From Anaerolineaceae bacterium (GTDB lineage Bacteria; Chloroflexota; Anaerolineae; Anaerolineales; Anaerolineaceae), in contig JAENYZ010000003.1 in assembly GCA_016841525.1 (NCBI GenBank), forward strand, positions 310,001 through 374,000: a stretch of 64,000 nt of DNA. The letters run 5' to 3'. The position numbers and the translations under genes are program-made. The notes beneath the pieces were generated by a model. It made no database searches. It was not told where the DNA came from and was given only the letters and a program-made list of their open reading frames with translations. Below, one piece after another: positions 52,416-61,354 of this stretch (positions are counted from its first letter, which is position 1; each line of letters begins with the position of its first letter).

Positions 52416-54323
52416 TCAGGTCAGACGGTTCCCTTGTTGTAAAGCCTGGTCCAATCTTGCCCTGGCTTTTACATATTCTAAAGCAATTTTGCTGATATCA
52501 ACAGCCCCTTCTTCCTCCTCATCTCGTTCCTGTGATTGTAAAAACACCAGTTGGTCCAGCCCTTCGTCAATCCGAATTCGCCGCAGACGGATGAACATAT
52601 TCAATAAGGATTCCAGGATCGGTGCATTGGGCTGGAACCGCCAATTTGGAAAATCTTCCTCCTGATTACCTTCAAGGATGAGGTCTCTGATCGGTTCTGA
52701 GAGTCGCTGCTGGATGTAGTCTATAGGATTTTCAGCATCCTGCTCCAGGGCTAGTTTCACCAGTTTGAAGGTCTCTTTAAAATCCGTGTGTGTGAAGTCG
52801 TCTTCTTGTAAGCTTGCCAGTTCATAGGTTCGAAAGGTCCGATCGACAAAATGCACCAGGCTCGGGTCGACAAGCAGTGCTTTTATGCAAGCGCCTTCTA
52901 ATTTGCGATGGGTATTATCTGTCGGGCTTGCGGGCATTTGTGGCAGCTGCTGACGCGGACGGTAGGATCGCCTGCGGCTGGGTGCACCGCCCGATGACTG
53001 CCGCACCAATGCGCGTTCATCCACCTGCAAAAGGCGTGCCAGGCGCTGACGATAGGCTTCTCGCTCAACGCTGCCCTTGACATCTTCAATCAGGGGCAGT
53101 ACCTTGTTGGCAATTTCCTCTTTGACCTTTGGGTCGTCAACATCAGCACGAGATGCCAGGGTTTCCATCACATGGGTGACCACGGGTTTTGCTTCTGCTA
53201 CCAGCTGTTCCCAACGGTCAGGATCCTCCAGTGCAATTTCGTCCGGGTCAAGCCCGTCAGGGAGGGTGGTCACGCGGATGTCGGCTTTTAAACGCCCTTC
53301 GATCTGCATCAGACCGCGCGAGTCAAAGATCGGATCCCCTTCTCGTTCCAGGGTCTCCCGGGCTGTTTGCAGACCGCGCAATGTTGCTTTCTGACCGGCG
53401 GCATCCGGGTCGAGTGCCAGCACGATCCTGCGAGAATAGCGTTTGATCAGACGAAACTGGTCTTCAGTCAGGGCAGTACCCATCGGGGATACGCAGTTCT
53501 TGAAACCTGCCTGGTAGGGGCCAATGACATCGAGGTAGCCCTCAACAATCACCACCTGGTCCTTTACCCTTATATCCCGGCGGGCCATATCCAAACCGTA
53601 CAGCATTCGACCTTTATCAAACAAGGCTGTTTTCGGCGAATTCAAATACTTGGGTACATCATCCGGCCGCAATACACGCCCGCCAAAGCCAGCCATTCGG
53701 CCGCGATCATCGCGAATAGGGATCACCAGGCGGTGGCGGAAACGGTCATAAACACCGCCGGAATCACGTTCAGAAACCAGCCCCGCATCATTCAATTCCT
53801 GGATCGAGACTGAGCGGGAGGTCAGGTGATTGGTCAGCGCGTCCCATGAATCCGGAGCGAAACCCAGGGCAAAGGTGTCAATGGTCTCATCGGTTAGTTT
53901 TCTGCCATAGAGATAATCCAGGGCTTGTTTTCCGGCTTCAGTGTTTCGCAGTTGATGCTGGAAAAAGGTCACCGCCATACTGAGCACTTCCCGCAGGCGT
54001 TCATTCTCCTCAACTTTTTCCTGCTCCTCGGGCGTGTATTCGTGCAGTGTGACCCCGGCGCGCTCTGCCAGCCTGCGTAATGTCTCCTGAAAATCCCAGC
54101 CCTCGCGCTTCATCACAAAGTTGAAGAGATCGCCGCCCTCATTGCATTGACCAAAACAGCGCCAGGTTTGCGTGTCCGGGAAGACCACAAAAGCAGGGGT
54201 TTTGGTATTCGCGTGGAAAGGGCAGAAACCGGTGTAATTTTTGCCGGAATGGCGCAATTTAACCGTCTCTGAGACGATATCCACAATATCCAAACGCGCT
54301 TTGATGTCATCAACAGCAGTCAT
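52416..54323 (-). CDS. dnaG: DNA primase DnaG
   Basis: 635 residues. N-terminal zinc domain (Cys34, His37, Cys56, Cys60), RNA-polymerase core, Toprim domain with VVIVEGYLDVIG and LALDPDAAG (acidic metal ligands near residues 265-320), and a long C-terminal helicase-binding region. It makes RNA primers for replication. The zinc knuckle has three residues between the last two Cys (CFGQC), one more than the usual CxxC. ATG at 54323 follows TATAAT by 7 nt and has no Shine-Dalgarno, so the message is probably leaderless. Confidence 0.96.
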   Translation of the reverse strand: MTAVDDIKARLDIVDIVSETVKLRHSGKNYTGFCPFHANTKTPAFVVFPDTQTWRCFGQCNEGGDLFNFVMKREGWDFQETLRRLAERAGVTLHEYTPEEQEKVEENERLREVLSMAVTFFQHQLRNTEAGKQALDYLYGRKLTDETIDTFALGFAPDSWDALTNHLTSRSVSIQELNDAGLVSERDSGGVYDRFRHRLVIPIRDDRGRMAGFGGRVLRPDDVPKYLNSPKTALFDKGRMLYGLDMARRDIRVKDQVVIVEGYLDVIGPYQAGFKNCVSPMGTALTEDQFRLIKRYSRRIVLALDPDAAGQKATLRGLQTARETLEREGDPIFDSRGLMQIEGRLKADIRVTTLPDGLDPDEIALEDPDRWEQLVAEAKPVVTHVMETLASRADVDDPKVKEEIANKVLPLIEDVKGSVEREAYRQRLARLLQVDERALVRQSSGGAPSRRRSYRPRQQLPQMPASPTDNTHRKLEGACIKALLVDPSLVHFVDRTFRTYELASLQEDDFTHTDFKETFKLVKLALEQDAENPIDYIQQRLSEPIRDLILEGNQEEDFPNWRFQPNAPILESLLNMFIRLRRIRIDEGLDQLVFLQSQERDEEEEGAVDISKIALEYVKARARLDQALQQGNRLT

Positions 54324-54330
54324 AGCTTAA

Positions 54331-54336
54331 ATTATA
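54331..54336 (-). promoter_or_regulatory. -10 box of dnaG, predicted leaderless
   Basis: TATAAT on the complement, 7 nt before the ATG. No convincing -35 box is seen. Confidence 0.6.
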
Positions 54337-54373
54337 CGAGATAATTGGGTTTGGTGGATTGGGAATGGGGATT

Positions 54374-54440
54374 TGTGAGTGGAGAATGGTGAGTGGTGAG
54401 TGGAGATTTGGTGAATGGTGAATTGTGAGTGGTGAATGGT
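54374..54440 (+). repeat. Low-complexity GTGAGTGG/GTGAATGG repeat run
   Basis: About eight irregular copies of GTGAGTGGAGAATG-type units. The rest of the gap 54324-54598 shows nothing I can name. Confidence 0.55.
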
Positions 54441-54598
54441 AAAAAGAAAACCTGGATTTTCGGGCAGTTTCTAAATATAACCAGGAGAATAATTGAAACA
54501 ATAATCTTGTGTTTATATGTGCGAGTGAGGATCAGGGCATTCTTTTAAGGTTTATCCGGTGGAATTTTCCTTTACCAGGATATATATAAAAACTTTGT

Positions 54599-55051
54599 TC
54601 ATTCGAGATTTTTAGTAAGCCAGAAATAAATGATTCCGGGGGGCAGGTCTTCAAGTTTTCCGCCAATTTTATAGCCCAATTTACCAAAAAAGCCGAGATT
54701 AATCTCGCAGGTTTCAATGCGGATTTTCTCACAGTTCAGTTCCCGGGCTTTTTCTTCGATCATCATCAGCATTTGCCTGCCCAGTCCGCAGCCCCGCGCA
54801 CTTTTTTCTAATGCCATTAAGCTAATTTCAAGCCAATCTTGATGGATTTGAAGAATAGTACCACCCAGAATTTCCCCTTCTGAATCTCTTACCTGCAGCG
54901 ATAATTTTTCAGTCTTATCTTCATCTGGTTTTTGCAAAAGTAGATGACGATATTTGTTGACAATCCTGTGAAGTTTGTTCAGCAAGATATCATCCGGGTC
55001 GCCTTGCACCCAAACCAACTCCACTGATTTTAAAATATCATCCGGCATCAT
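54599..55051 (-). CDS. GNAT-family N-acetyltransferase
   Basis: 150 residues from the ATG at 55051 (AAAGG 6 nt upstream; TTG two codons earlier is also open). Acetyl-CoA loop RGCGLG (about residues 86-91) and C-terminal FGKLGYKIGGKLEDLPPG. A paralogue-like relative of the protein at 16526-16942, about 38 kb away. Substrate unknown. Confidence 0.78.
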   Translation of the reverse strand: MMPDDILKSVELVWVQGDPDDILLNKLHRIVNKYRHLLLQKPDEDKTEKLSLQVRDSEGEILGGTILQIHQDWLEISLMALEKSARGCGLGRQMLMMIEEKARELNCEKIRIETCEINLGFFGKLGYKIGGKLEDLPPGIIYFWLTKNLE

Positions 55052-55167
55052 TAACAACCTTTCTTGGAAGCACTAAAGCTAATTAAAGCATAAATTTGTG
55101 TCAGGGTCAACGAGAAAGAAAGCCGATGAGAGATGCACTTGAAATCGGATAACCTGAGTGAGGGTGA

Positions 55168-56151
55168 TTACCAGCGTTGATGAACTTCTTCTCGAATATA
55201 TTTGTTATAATTTGCCCTGATTTTCTCCATGGTTTTGGGGTCTAAGGCTGGCAAGTCCGAAGCAGCCGCATTTTCCCTGGCTTGCCGGGGATTCTTTGCG
55301 CCGGGAATCGCCAGGCTGACCGCGTCAAACATCAAAATCCAGCGAAGGGCAAATTGTGCCATCGTGTAACCTTTTGGAAGAAGGGGATTCAGTTCGTCCA
55401 CCGCATCCAAACCGATTGAAAAGGGAACACCTGAGAAGGTCTCACCAACATCAAAGGCTTCCCCGTGGCGGTTGTATTTTCGGTGATCGCTGTCTTCAAA
55501 GGTTGTTTTCTTTGACATCTTGCCCGTCAGCAGCCCGCTTGCCAAGGGCACCCTGGCTAAAATTGCCACCTTTTTTTGCTGTGCAAGTGAAAAGAATAAT
55601 TCTGATGGGCGCTGGCGAAAAATATTGAAAATGATTTGCACACTCTTCACGTTGGGATATTCCATCACTTTGATGGCTTCTTCTACCTTTTCAACGCTGA
55701 CGCCATAGTGCTGAATTTTGCCGGCTTTAACCAGGTCATCAAGATAGCCAAAGACTTCAGGCATGTAATAGACTTCTGTTGGGGGGCAGTGCAATTGCAT
55801 CAGGTCTAATGTTTCAACATTAAGGTTCTTCAGGCTGCGCTCAATGAAGGCATTCAGATTCTCCCTGCTGAAACCTTCAGCCACAAAGGGGTTTAAACGT
55901 CTGCCTGCTTTTGTGGCGACATAGATCTGATCCGGGAATTCCTTAACCACTTTCCCGACCAACTTTTCACTGCGTCCGTCCCCGTATACATCTGCTGTGT
56001 CGATAAAGTTGACGCCGTATTCAATTGCCGTCCTGAGTGCTGCAAGGGCATCTTCCTGGTCAACATGCCCCCAATCTCCGCCAATTGCCCAGGCGCCAAA
56101 GCCTATTTCAGAAACATCCCAACCAGTTCTTCCAAATTGGCGATAGTTCAT
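55168..56151 (-). CDS. Aldo/keto reductase
   Basis: 327 residues. TIM-barrel reductase with the catalytic set Asp52 (FIDTADVYGDGRSE), Tyr57, Lys (VATKAG) and a His (MQLHCP). The NADP-binding end is LAIPGAKNPRQAREN. It reduces an aldehyde or ketone with NADPH. Substrate unknown. Ribosome site AGGAGG before ATG. Confidence 0.88.
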   Translation of the reverse strand: MNYRQFGRTGWDVSEIGFGAWAIGGDWGHVDQEDALAALRTAIEYGVNFIDTADVYGDGRSEKLVGKVVKEFPDQIYVATKAGRRLNPFVAEGFSRENLNAFIERSLKNLNVETLDLMQLHCPPTEVYYMPEVFGYLDDLVKAGKIQHYGVSVEKVEEAIKVMEYPNVKSVQIIFNIFRQRPSELFFSLAQQKKVAILARVPLASGLLTGKMSKKTTFEDSDHRKYNRHGEAFDVGETFSGVPFSIGLDAVDELNPLLPKGYTMAQFALRWILMFDAVSLAIPGAKNPRQARENAAASDLPALDPKTMEKIRANYNKYIREEVHQRW

Positions 56152-56244
56152 AAAAAACCTCCTGCTTGTTTTAAGTTTCTGTTAATTATAAGGATACCAG
56201 AAATTTGTTCGCCAACTCGATTTCATTACACAAGCCAGGAACGA

Positions 56245-56748
56245 TTATGACCCAGTAGATACCTTTAAGAAAGGATCAGCTAAGGCATTGTGATTAACCA
56301 GGTAATCTTTTACGCTTCCCCATTCCTCCACCCGATTCAGAGAAGCTTGCTTTGCATGGAAGTGAACCAAAAGCGGCGCATTCTGAAAATTCGTTTGACG
56401 ATGAAGAAAATCGCCATCGCCGTTGATAATCGCTTCGAGCGCCATGGGCAGGTGGCCTTTGAAGATGGCATATCTCCATTTTGCCGGTCCAAGGACCAGA
56501 CCGCCGCTGACGTGACAGTGAAAGTGAAGTGCTAGTCCATCCTCATCTTTCCACTGTCCCAAAACCTCATCGCGCATCAACCGTGTGTACCAGCCGGAAA
56601 TCTGTGCCAGGTCATATTGAGGCGCGATGGTGAGGAACAGGTCGCCGGTGCGGTCCGAATGGGTCAGGGTGTAACAGCGCGGTAATTTCACCCCTTCCAT
56701 TTCCGGTGAAAAAGTAACATGTAATTTTTCAGGCTTATAACTGGACAA
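56245..56748 (-). CDS. Staygreen (SGR) family protein, Mg-dechelatase-like
   Basis: 167 residues, essentially one whole Staygreen domain: KLHVTFSPEMEG, YTLTHSDRTGDLFLTI, QISGWYTRLMRDEVLGQW, HCHVSGGLVLGPAKWRY and LLVHFHA are all recognisable from plant SGR/NYE proteins. Plant SGR removes magnesium from chlorophyll a. Bacterial homologues, including one from an Anaerolineae genome, have been reported (from memory) to have the same activity although the hosts are not phototrophs. His30, Asp32 and Asp60 are the residues I would expect to be catalytic. No plant-type transit peptide or Cys-rich tail. The start is TTG at 56748 with GGAAG 4 nt before it. The natural role here is unknown. Confidence 0.88.
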   Translation of the reverse strand: MSSYKPEKLHVTFSPEMEGVKLPRCYTLTHSDRTGDLFLTIAPQYDLAQISGWYTRLMRDEVLGQWKDEDGLALHFHCHVSGGLVLGPAKWRYAIFKGHLPMALEAIINGDGDFLHRQTNFQNAPLLVHFHAKQASLNRVEEWGSVKDYLVNHNALADPFLKVSTGS

Positions 56749-56903
56749 TACGCTTCCGTTCTAAAAAACCTAGGTATATCTATCCCGATTATATCAGTAG
56801 AAAATCTTTGGGTTTGAAATGACAACCACTGTATAATGGGGAAAAGCCGGAAAATCTTTCCTTCAAAGATAGCGTAATAAAAAAAGAATGGAGGTTCCAT
56901 ACC

Positions 56904-57602
56904 ATGGCTAAAAGCGAGAAAATATTAACCCCCAAAACATTGATCATGGTGATCTTTTTTATAATAATCGTCCCAATGCTGCCCCTGATCATCTCCTGGC
57001 AGTGGGTTTGGTGGGAAGCCTGGGTTTATGCGGCTGTCAGTATTTTTTGCTTTGTCATCAGCCGCTATCTTGCGGGGCGAAAGGACCCGGGTTTGATAGT
57101 CGAACGAGGGAAATTCCTCCAGCATCAAAACCCGGAGCCCTGGGATAAAATCCTTTCACCCTTGTTAGGATTGGCGGGAGGTTTGATCCCCCTTACGGCA
57201 GGTTTGGATGCCAGGTTTGGGACTTCGCCTGAATTTGGTTTGGGATTAAAAATCCTTGCAATAGCCTTACTTTTGCTGGGTTATGTTATTGGTTCTTATG
57301 CCCTGATCGCGAACAAATTCTTTTCGGGGATGGTGCGCATTCAAGCAGAGCGTGGACACCATGTGATTGACACAGGCCCATACCGCTGGGTGCGCCACCC
57401 GGGGTATCTTGGGGCTTTGATCACTTACCCGGTGATACCTTTATTACTCGAATCGTGGTGGACCTTTATCCCAGTGATATTTACGATCATCATTATTGTC
57501 CTCCGCACAAAGAAGGAAGACGATGCGCTGCAAGAGAAGCTAGAAGGGTACAGGGAATATGTGCAGCGAGTACCTTACCGGCTGGTCCCGGGTGTGTGGT
57601 GA
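56904..57602 (+). CDS. Isoprenylcysteine carboxyl methyltransferase-like membrane protein
   Basis: 232 residues with about five membrane helices. The C-terminal half has the ICMT/PEMT signature: HHVIDTGPYRWVRHPGYLGAL, then the acidic RTKKEDDALQEKL and YREYVQRVPYRLVP. Such enzymes methylate membrane-associated lipids or small thiols with S-adenosylmethionine. True substrate unknown. Ribosome site GGAGG, 9 nt before ATG. Confidence 0.85.
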   Translation: MAKSEKILTPKTLIMVIFFIIIVPMLPLIISWQWVWWEAWVYAAVSIFCFVISRYLAGRKDPGLIVERGKFLQHQNPEPWDKILSPLLGLAGGLIPLTAGLDARFGTSPEFGLGLKILAIALLLLGYVIGSYALIANKFFSGMVRIQAERGHHVIDTGPYRWVRHPGYLGALITYPVIPLLLESWWTFIPVIFTIIIIVLRTKKEDDALQEKLEGYREYVQRVPYRLVPGVW

Positions 57603-57618
57603 AAGAGATTGATTAAAT

Positions 57619-57655
57619 GTAGGTCAGGTATGGTTGCGCCAGCGACATACCTGAC
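57619..57655 (+). repeat. Dispersed GTAGGTCA...TGAC palindrome, copy 3
   Basis: GTAGGTCAGGTATGGTTGCG on the left and GCGACATACCTGAC on the right. Same plan as 48347-48384 and 48518-48555 with a diverged centre. Confidence 0.5.
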
Positions 57656-57712
57656 ATCACTGAATTGATTTCCAAAAAATCGGAACTTAAGGAACCGACA
57701 CTACAAGGCTTT

Positions 57713-58258
57713 TCACAATCTTAATAATGCCAGCGCCATGACAGTCTGCCAGGGGAGGACTTTGAAAGCGCCACGTGCAACGGCTGCCTCAAGCTCTGCC
57801 CGGGAAAGGAAAAGCATCTCCTGCTCTTCCAGATCATCCGCATCAGGCTCAGTCACAGGGTAAGCATCACGTGCCAGGAAAAAGTAGGCGACGCCATTGC
57901 CGCGATTAGCATCAACAGCAAACTGCCCGAGATTTTCCCAATGGGGTGCTTCGTATCCCGTCTCTTCCATCAGTTCACGTTTTGCAGCCGCCAGGGGTTC
58001 CTCACCCTTTTCAATATAACCCCCAACCGGAGCCAATGTACTGCCCTGGACGCTGTATTTTGCCTGTCTAAAGATTAAAAAATTTCCTTCAGTTGTAATT
58101 ACGACCACATTGGCAAAATCAGGCGTGATCAACCAGGGCCAATTTTCAACAATCTTGCCATCCGGTAAGCCGACCTGGTGTTTTTCGACTTTCAAAAAGG
58201 GGGACATATCCAGTATCAATTCTCTGGAAAGTGTTTTCATCAGCTTTGTATTATTCAT
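57713..58258 (-). CDS. NUDIX hydrolase
   Basis: 181 residues. The open frame extends 25 codons further upstream, but that part lies inside the CYTH gene; the ATG at 58258 follows AGAAAGAACAAG and begins 10 bp after the CYTH stop. Complete NUDIX box: Gly, YIEKG, Glu, seven residues, RELMEETG (about residues 88-109). Substrate unknown, probably a nucleoside diphosphate derivative. Last gene of a four-gene minus-strand operon. Confidence 0.85.
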   Translation of the reverse strand: MNNTKLMKTLSRELILDMSPFLKVEKHQVGLPDGKIVENWPWLITPDFANVVVITTEGNFLIFRQAKYSVQGSTLAPVGGYIEKGEEPLAAAKRELMEETGYEAPHWENLGQFAVDANRGNGVAYFFLARDAYPVTEPDADDLEEQEMLFLSRAELEAAVARGAFKVLPWQTVMALALLRL

Positions 58259-58268
58259 CTTGTTCTTT

Positions 58269-58877
58269 CTATTTATCTGCTGGCTGGACGCCCAAATCCT
58301 GTGCTGAAATGTGCAATCCTTTAAAATTCTCAAAAGTCAGGTCCATAAAATCAAAGCCCATCCTGGACTTGAGCGCCTCAAAAAGGCCGAGGTAATTGAT
58401 CGCCATTCCCTTTGAAAAGTTCAGGCCAAGCATCATTGAGACGCCTTCAATTAACGTGTTGTTGGGGGCTTCTATTTCTATAAAATTTCCAAAGGGCATT
58501 TCGTCCAGGACCACCACAACATCCCCCAGTTTGTAAATACTGCGGTATTTCTCATAAGTAACCACCACACGATAGCCGAGGGCTTCAAATAGCTTCTGGA
58601 CCATACGGACATCATCTGCCTCAAACTCTATCTCTGTTCGAGCGATCACGCCGCCTTCCACACGCGCATTCGCCTTGTAGGTTACGCTTACCCTGGCATC
58701 CTTTCGAATGCGCAGTAACTGCCCCTGGTGCGCTAATTCATGATCGCCGATGTCCAAGCGCAGGTTATGTTCCAGGGTTCGGGGTCGAATCAATTCCGCA
58801 CCGCATAAGCGCACCCGCTCTGCAATTTTTTCTAAATCTTCAATGTAGAATTTAATTTCTCGTTCTTGCATTTCCAT
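58269..58877 (-). CDS. CYTH-domain protein (class IV adenylate cyclase / thiamine triphosphatase fold)
   Basis: 202 residues from the ATG at 58877; a TTG 11 codons upstream overlaps the preceding gene. The metal-triphosphate tunnel motif appears as EREIKFYI (ExExK type) at the start, followed by acidic and basic strands such as LRIRKDARVSVTYKA and VVVLDEMPFGNFIEIE. CYTH enzymes hydrolyse or cyclise organic triphosphates or bind polyphosphate. The exact substrate cannot be told. Confidence 0.82.
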   Translation of the reverse strand: MEMQEREIKFYIEDLEKIAERVRLCGAELIRPRTLEHNLRLDIGDHELAHQGQLLRIRKDARVSVTYKANARVEGGVIARTEIEFEADDVRMVQKLFEALGYRVVVTYEKYRSIYKLGDVVVVLDEMPFGNFIEIEAPNNTLIEGVSMMLGLNFSKGMAINYLGLFEALKSRMGFDFMDLTFENFKGLHISAQDLGVQPADK

Positions 58878-58893
58878 AAAATTAGTTTCCTTG

Positions 58894-59346
58894 CTAATAT
58901 TCCTTTTCAAAATACTGCTGCACCCGTTTCAAACGCAGCACACCAAAAACCAGGCTCAACCACAAGATGGTGAGCAGCAGCATGAAAGGCCAATTTCGTT
59001 TGGCATTTGGGTCCTGCCATAAAAATAAACGCTCAAACCAGTATACCCCCGGGTAAATGAGGGCAGTGATGCAAATCAACCTTGGTGTCCAGCGTGCCCG
59101 GATAATCAGTCCCCACACCACTGGGAGGCCAGCCACGCCCCAAATTAATCCAGCGCCGATCAGGTAGCGATGCATGCTTGGTGACACCAATGACAAGATC
59201 AGGCCCTGACCCTGCAGTGCAGCAGAAAAGCGCAGCCATCCCAGGATGATCCACAGCAGGTAGACCCACAGAATGATCTTTAGAGAAAAAGGCCGACGTT
59301 CCTTGATGGGTTGGGTTTTATCCTGTTGGGGTCTCTTTTCGTTCAT
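58894..59346 (-). CDS. Hypothetical membrane protein
   Basis: 150 residues. A polar basic N-terminus of about 20 residues, then four hydrophobic segments (about 24-40, 62-82, 88-105, 118-136) and a charged tail. I do not recognise the family. Ribosome site AAGGA overlaps the stop of the upstream gene (6 bp gap), so it is translated as part of that operon. Confidence 0.65.
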   Translation of the reverse strand: MNEKRPQQDKTQPIKERRPFSLKIILWVYLLWIILGWLRFSAALQGQGLILSLVSPSMHRYLIGAGLIWGVAGLPVVWGLIIRARWTPRLICITALIYPGVYWFERLFLWQDPNAKRNWPFMLLLTILWLSLVFGVLRLKRVQQYFEKEY

Positions 59347-59352
59347 GAATCC

Positions 59353-61035
59353 TTAAGATGCGTCCTGGTCAGTTAATTTTGTGTCGATTGTCGAGAAATC
59401 CACATCGCTGAGATAGCCCAGGCGCGCCAGAGCGGAGGCAACTTTATCCACTGCCCCTGGCTCGATGATGGCTGCTGTCGGTCCCAGGGGATCGCTGATG
59501 AAACGTCCTGCTGGCGATTCGCGCAAAGCCCTCAGGATTTTCGGATCTTCCACCCGCAGGATCATGGCAGGATGAATCTTTACCTGGCCGTGATTTTTAT
59601 CCCACTGGTGGAGGGCTTTGGTCAAACTTGGCGGCGGTGCTTCGCCGTACTTATTAAGAACTGTCTCAAGATGCGATGGCTTCAAACCCTGTTCCGATAC
59701 CGCCTGTAAAGACCGGGGTGTGACTTGATAGGTATAAATCCCCTCATGCTCCCCAAGCCACTGGCAAAATCGCGACACCTGGTAGCGGCCTATCCGCGGC
59801 GTCAGGGTGCCGGCTGTGATGGTCGCATCTGAGTAAGCTTTGATGGCTTGATCTTCGTTTAGCTCATTCGGGGTTGGTTTGCCCATGAGCAGGTCTGAAG
59901 CCCAATCTGAAAAGCGGAAAGCCTTAACCGGAGCATCGATGGACGGCGATGCGAGGTCCATCAATCCCAGCCAATGCATGGGACCAGTGATCATAAACCG
60001 AATTAAGGCGCCTTCCACAGCATTCCAATGCTTGAAACCTGCAAGAGACTCGTTTGTTTGAGCATCCCGAATCAACCAGGAGTCAAAATCTCCTGCCGGG
60101 CGTTGAAAATCGGGTTTGCGTTCATAGATTGCCTCAACAAAGGAATCCAGGTTCCACCATTTTTTCTCCGGTACCTCACCCAAAACATCTAAAAGGAAAT
60201 CGCGCGTCCCTTTTGGGTCGTTGTGCCAGGCGCCTTCACAAACCAGGCTCGGAACAAGGTGCAATTCATTAAACAGGGGAGACTCACGCCAACCGCGCAC
60301 AAGCCAGGTAAGCGCTTTTCCGCGAGGCATTTCTAGGAAAGGACGGGCATCTTCAGCAACGGGCTGTTCGCTGGAGGTAATAAGTTTCATAGCCGAAAGA
60401 AGTGCATAAACCACTTCGAAGGGCGGCTGCCAGTCTTCTACATCAGGGGATCGTTTGGGGTCTTCCATGCGTAAAGCTGCCAGCAGGGTGCAGGTATGGT
60501 CCAGAACGCGGTCATTAGCACGCCAAATATGAGCCTTCTCCCCGGGCGATGCAGCCCTCCCTGGCGGCTCTGGTCCGGTGGGTAAAGGGGGCGGCAGCAT
60601 GCTTAATAAATCATCCGGAATATAGGCGCATTCCTGAAGCTCTCCCCCTCGCATCAAGAAATCTCGGCCGATCAAACCCCGGTACCAGAGCACCTCTGTG
60701 GATGAAATCGGTTCAAGATAGGGTTTCTCCCGGTCACGCTTACCGGGACCAACCTCGCGCAGCTGTCCAAATTTACGGGTGAATCGAGCCCATGCCATCC
60801 ATCCGTCGTTGAGAATCAGGGCATCCAACGCCTGCCGCGCACCGTCAGGTAAGGTATCAACAATCTCAAGAGCCAGTTCTGGGTTAAGCAATGTGCGCGT
60901 TAATTTTGGGAGCCCACTGCGGGCATCCGGCGCAGAAAAATCCACGCCCCACAATGAGGCAATGATTTGCAAAAATCCCAGGTCATGGTTTCTTAATCGG
61001 TGTTCTAAATCAGGCATCGCAATGTGAGTATACAT
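59353..61035 (-). CDS. Helicase-associated-domain (XPB/Ssl2-like) protein
   Basis: 560 residues from the ATG at 61035. No start has a clear ribosome site; ATG 61017 is an alternative. The C-terminal third (about 440-545: YQVTPRSLQAVSEQG, PAMILRVEDPKILRALRES, AAIIEPGAVDKVASALARLGY) resembles the helicase C-terminal-like domain found in bacterial proteins related to XPB. No Walker motifs, so it is not an active helicase alone. The middle is winged-helix-like and unrecognised. First gene of the operon with the membrane, CYTH and NUDIX proteins. A role in nucleic-acid binding is a guess. Confidence 0.55.
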   Translation of the reverse strand: MYTHIAMPDLEHRLRNHDLGFLQIIASLWGVDFSAPDARSGLPKLTRTLLNPELALEIVDTLPDGARQALDALILNDGWMAWARFTRKFGQLREVGPGKRDREKPYLEPISSTEVLWYRGLIGRDFLMRGGELQECAYIPDDLLSMLPPPLPTGPEPPGRAASPGEKAHIWRANDRVLDHTCTLLAALRMEDPKRSPDVEDWQPPFEVVYALLSAMKLITSSEQPVAEDARPFLEMPRGKALTWLVRGWRESPLFNELHLVPSLVCEGAWHNDPKGTRDFLLDVLGEVPEKKWWNLDSFVEAIYERKPDFQRPAGDFDSWLIRDAQTNESLAGFKHWNAVEGALIRFMITGPMHWLGLMDLASPSIDAPVKAFRFSDWASDLLMGKPTPNELNEDQAIKAYSDATITAGTLTPRIGRYQVSRFCQWLGEHEGIYTYQVTPRSLQAVSEQGLKPSHLETVLNKYGEAPPPSLTKALHQWDKNHGQVKIHPAMILRVEDPKILRALRESPAGRFISDPLGPTAAIIEPGAVDKVASALARLGYLSDVDFSTIDTKLTDQDAS

Positions 61036-61134
61036 CAATTTTTGAGATCGTCAAAATAAAAGGCGCAAAAGGCAGATCGTGAGTGAAATTTCGCAGACTC
61101 TACTTTTGGAAGAGAATAAAGAAGCTTTATTGTT

Positions 61135-61210
61135 TGTCACTGTGAGCGAAGCATGGCAGTCTCGATTTTTTGCACAATTTTTAGATTGCTTCGTTTTACT
61201 CACAATGACA
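61135..61210 (+). repeat. Imperfect inverted-repeat element with TGTCA ends
   Basis: The left end reads TGTCACTGTGAGCGAAGCA and the complement of the right end reads TGTCATTGTGAGTAAAACG followed by AAGCA. This is the common bacterial TGTCATTGCGAGCGAAGC-type repeat, slightly degraded. It lies in the gap 61039-61354 before the fasciclin gene; the rest of that gap shows no clear feature. Confidence 0.65.
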
Positions 61211-61354
61211 TAATCCTCATTTTCTTTCTTGATACAGGTAAAAAATGGTCAATTTATACAAACGTTGTACAAACCCTTCTAGAATTCCTTCCAATGTCAT
61301 ATGATAAAACCATTGAACGACAAATAAAACTAATCAAATAATAAGGAGTAAGAA

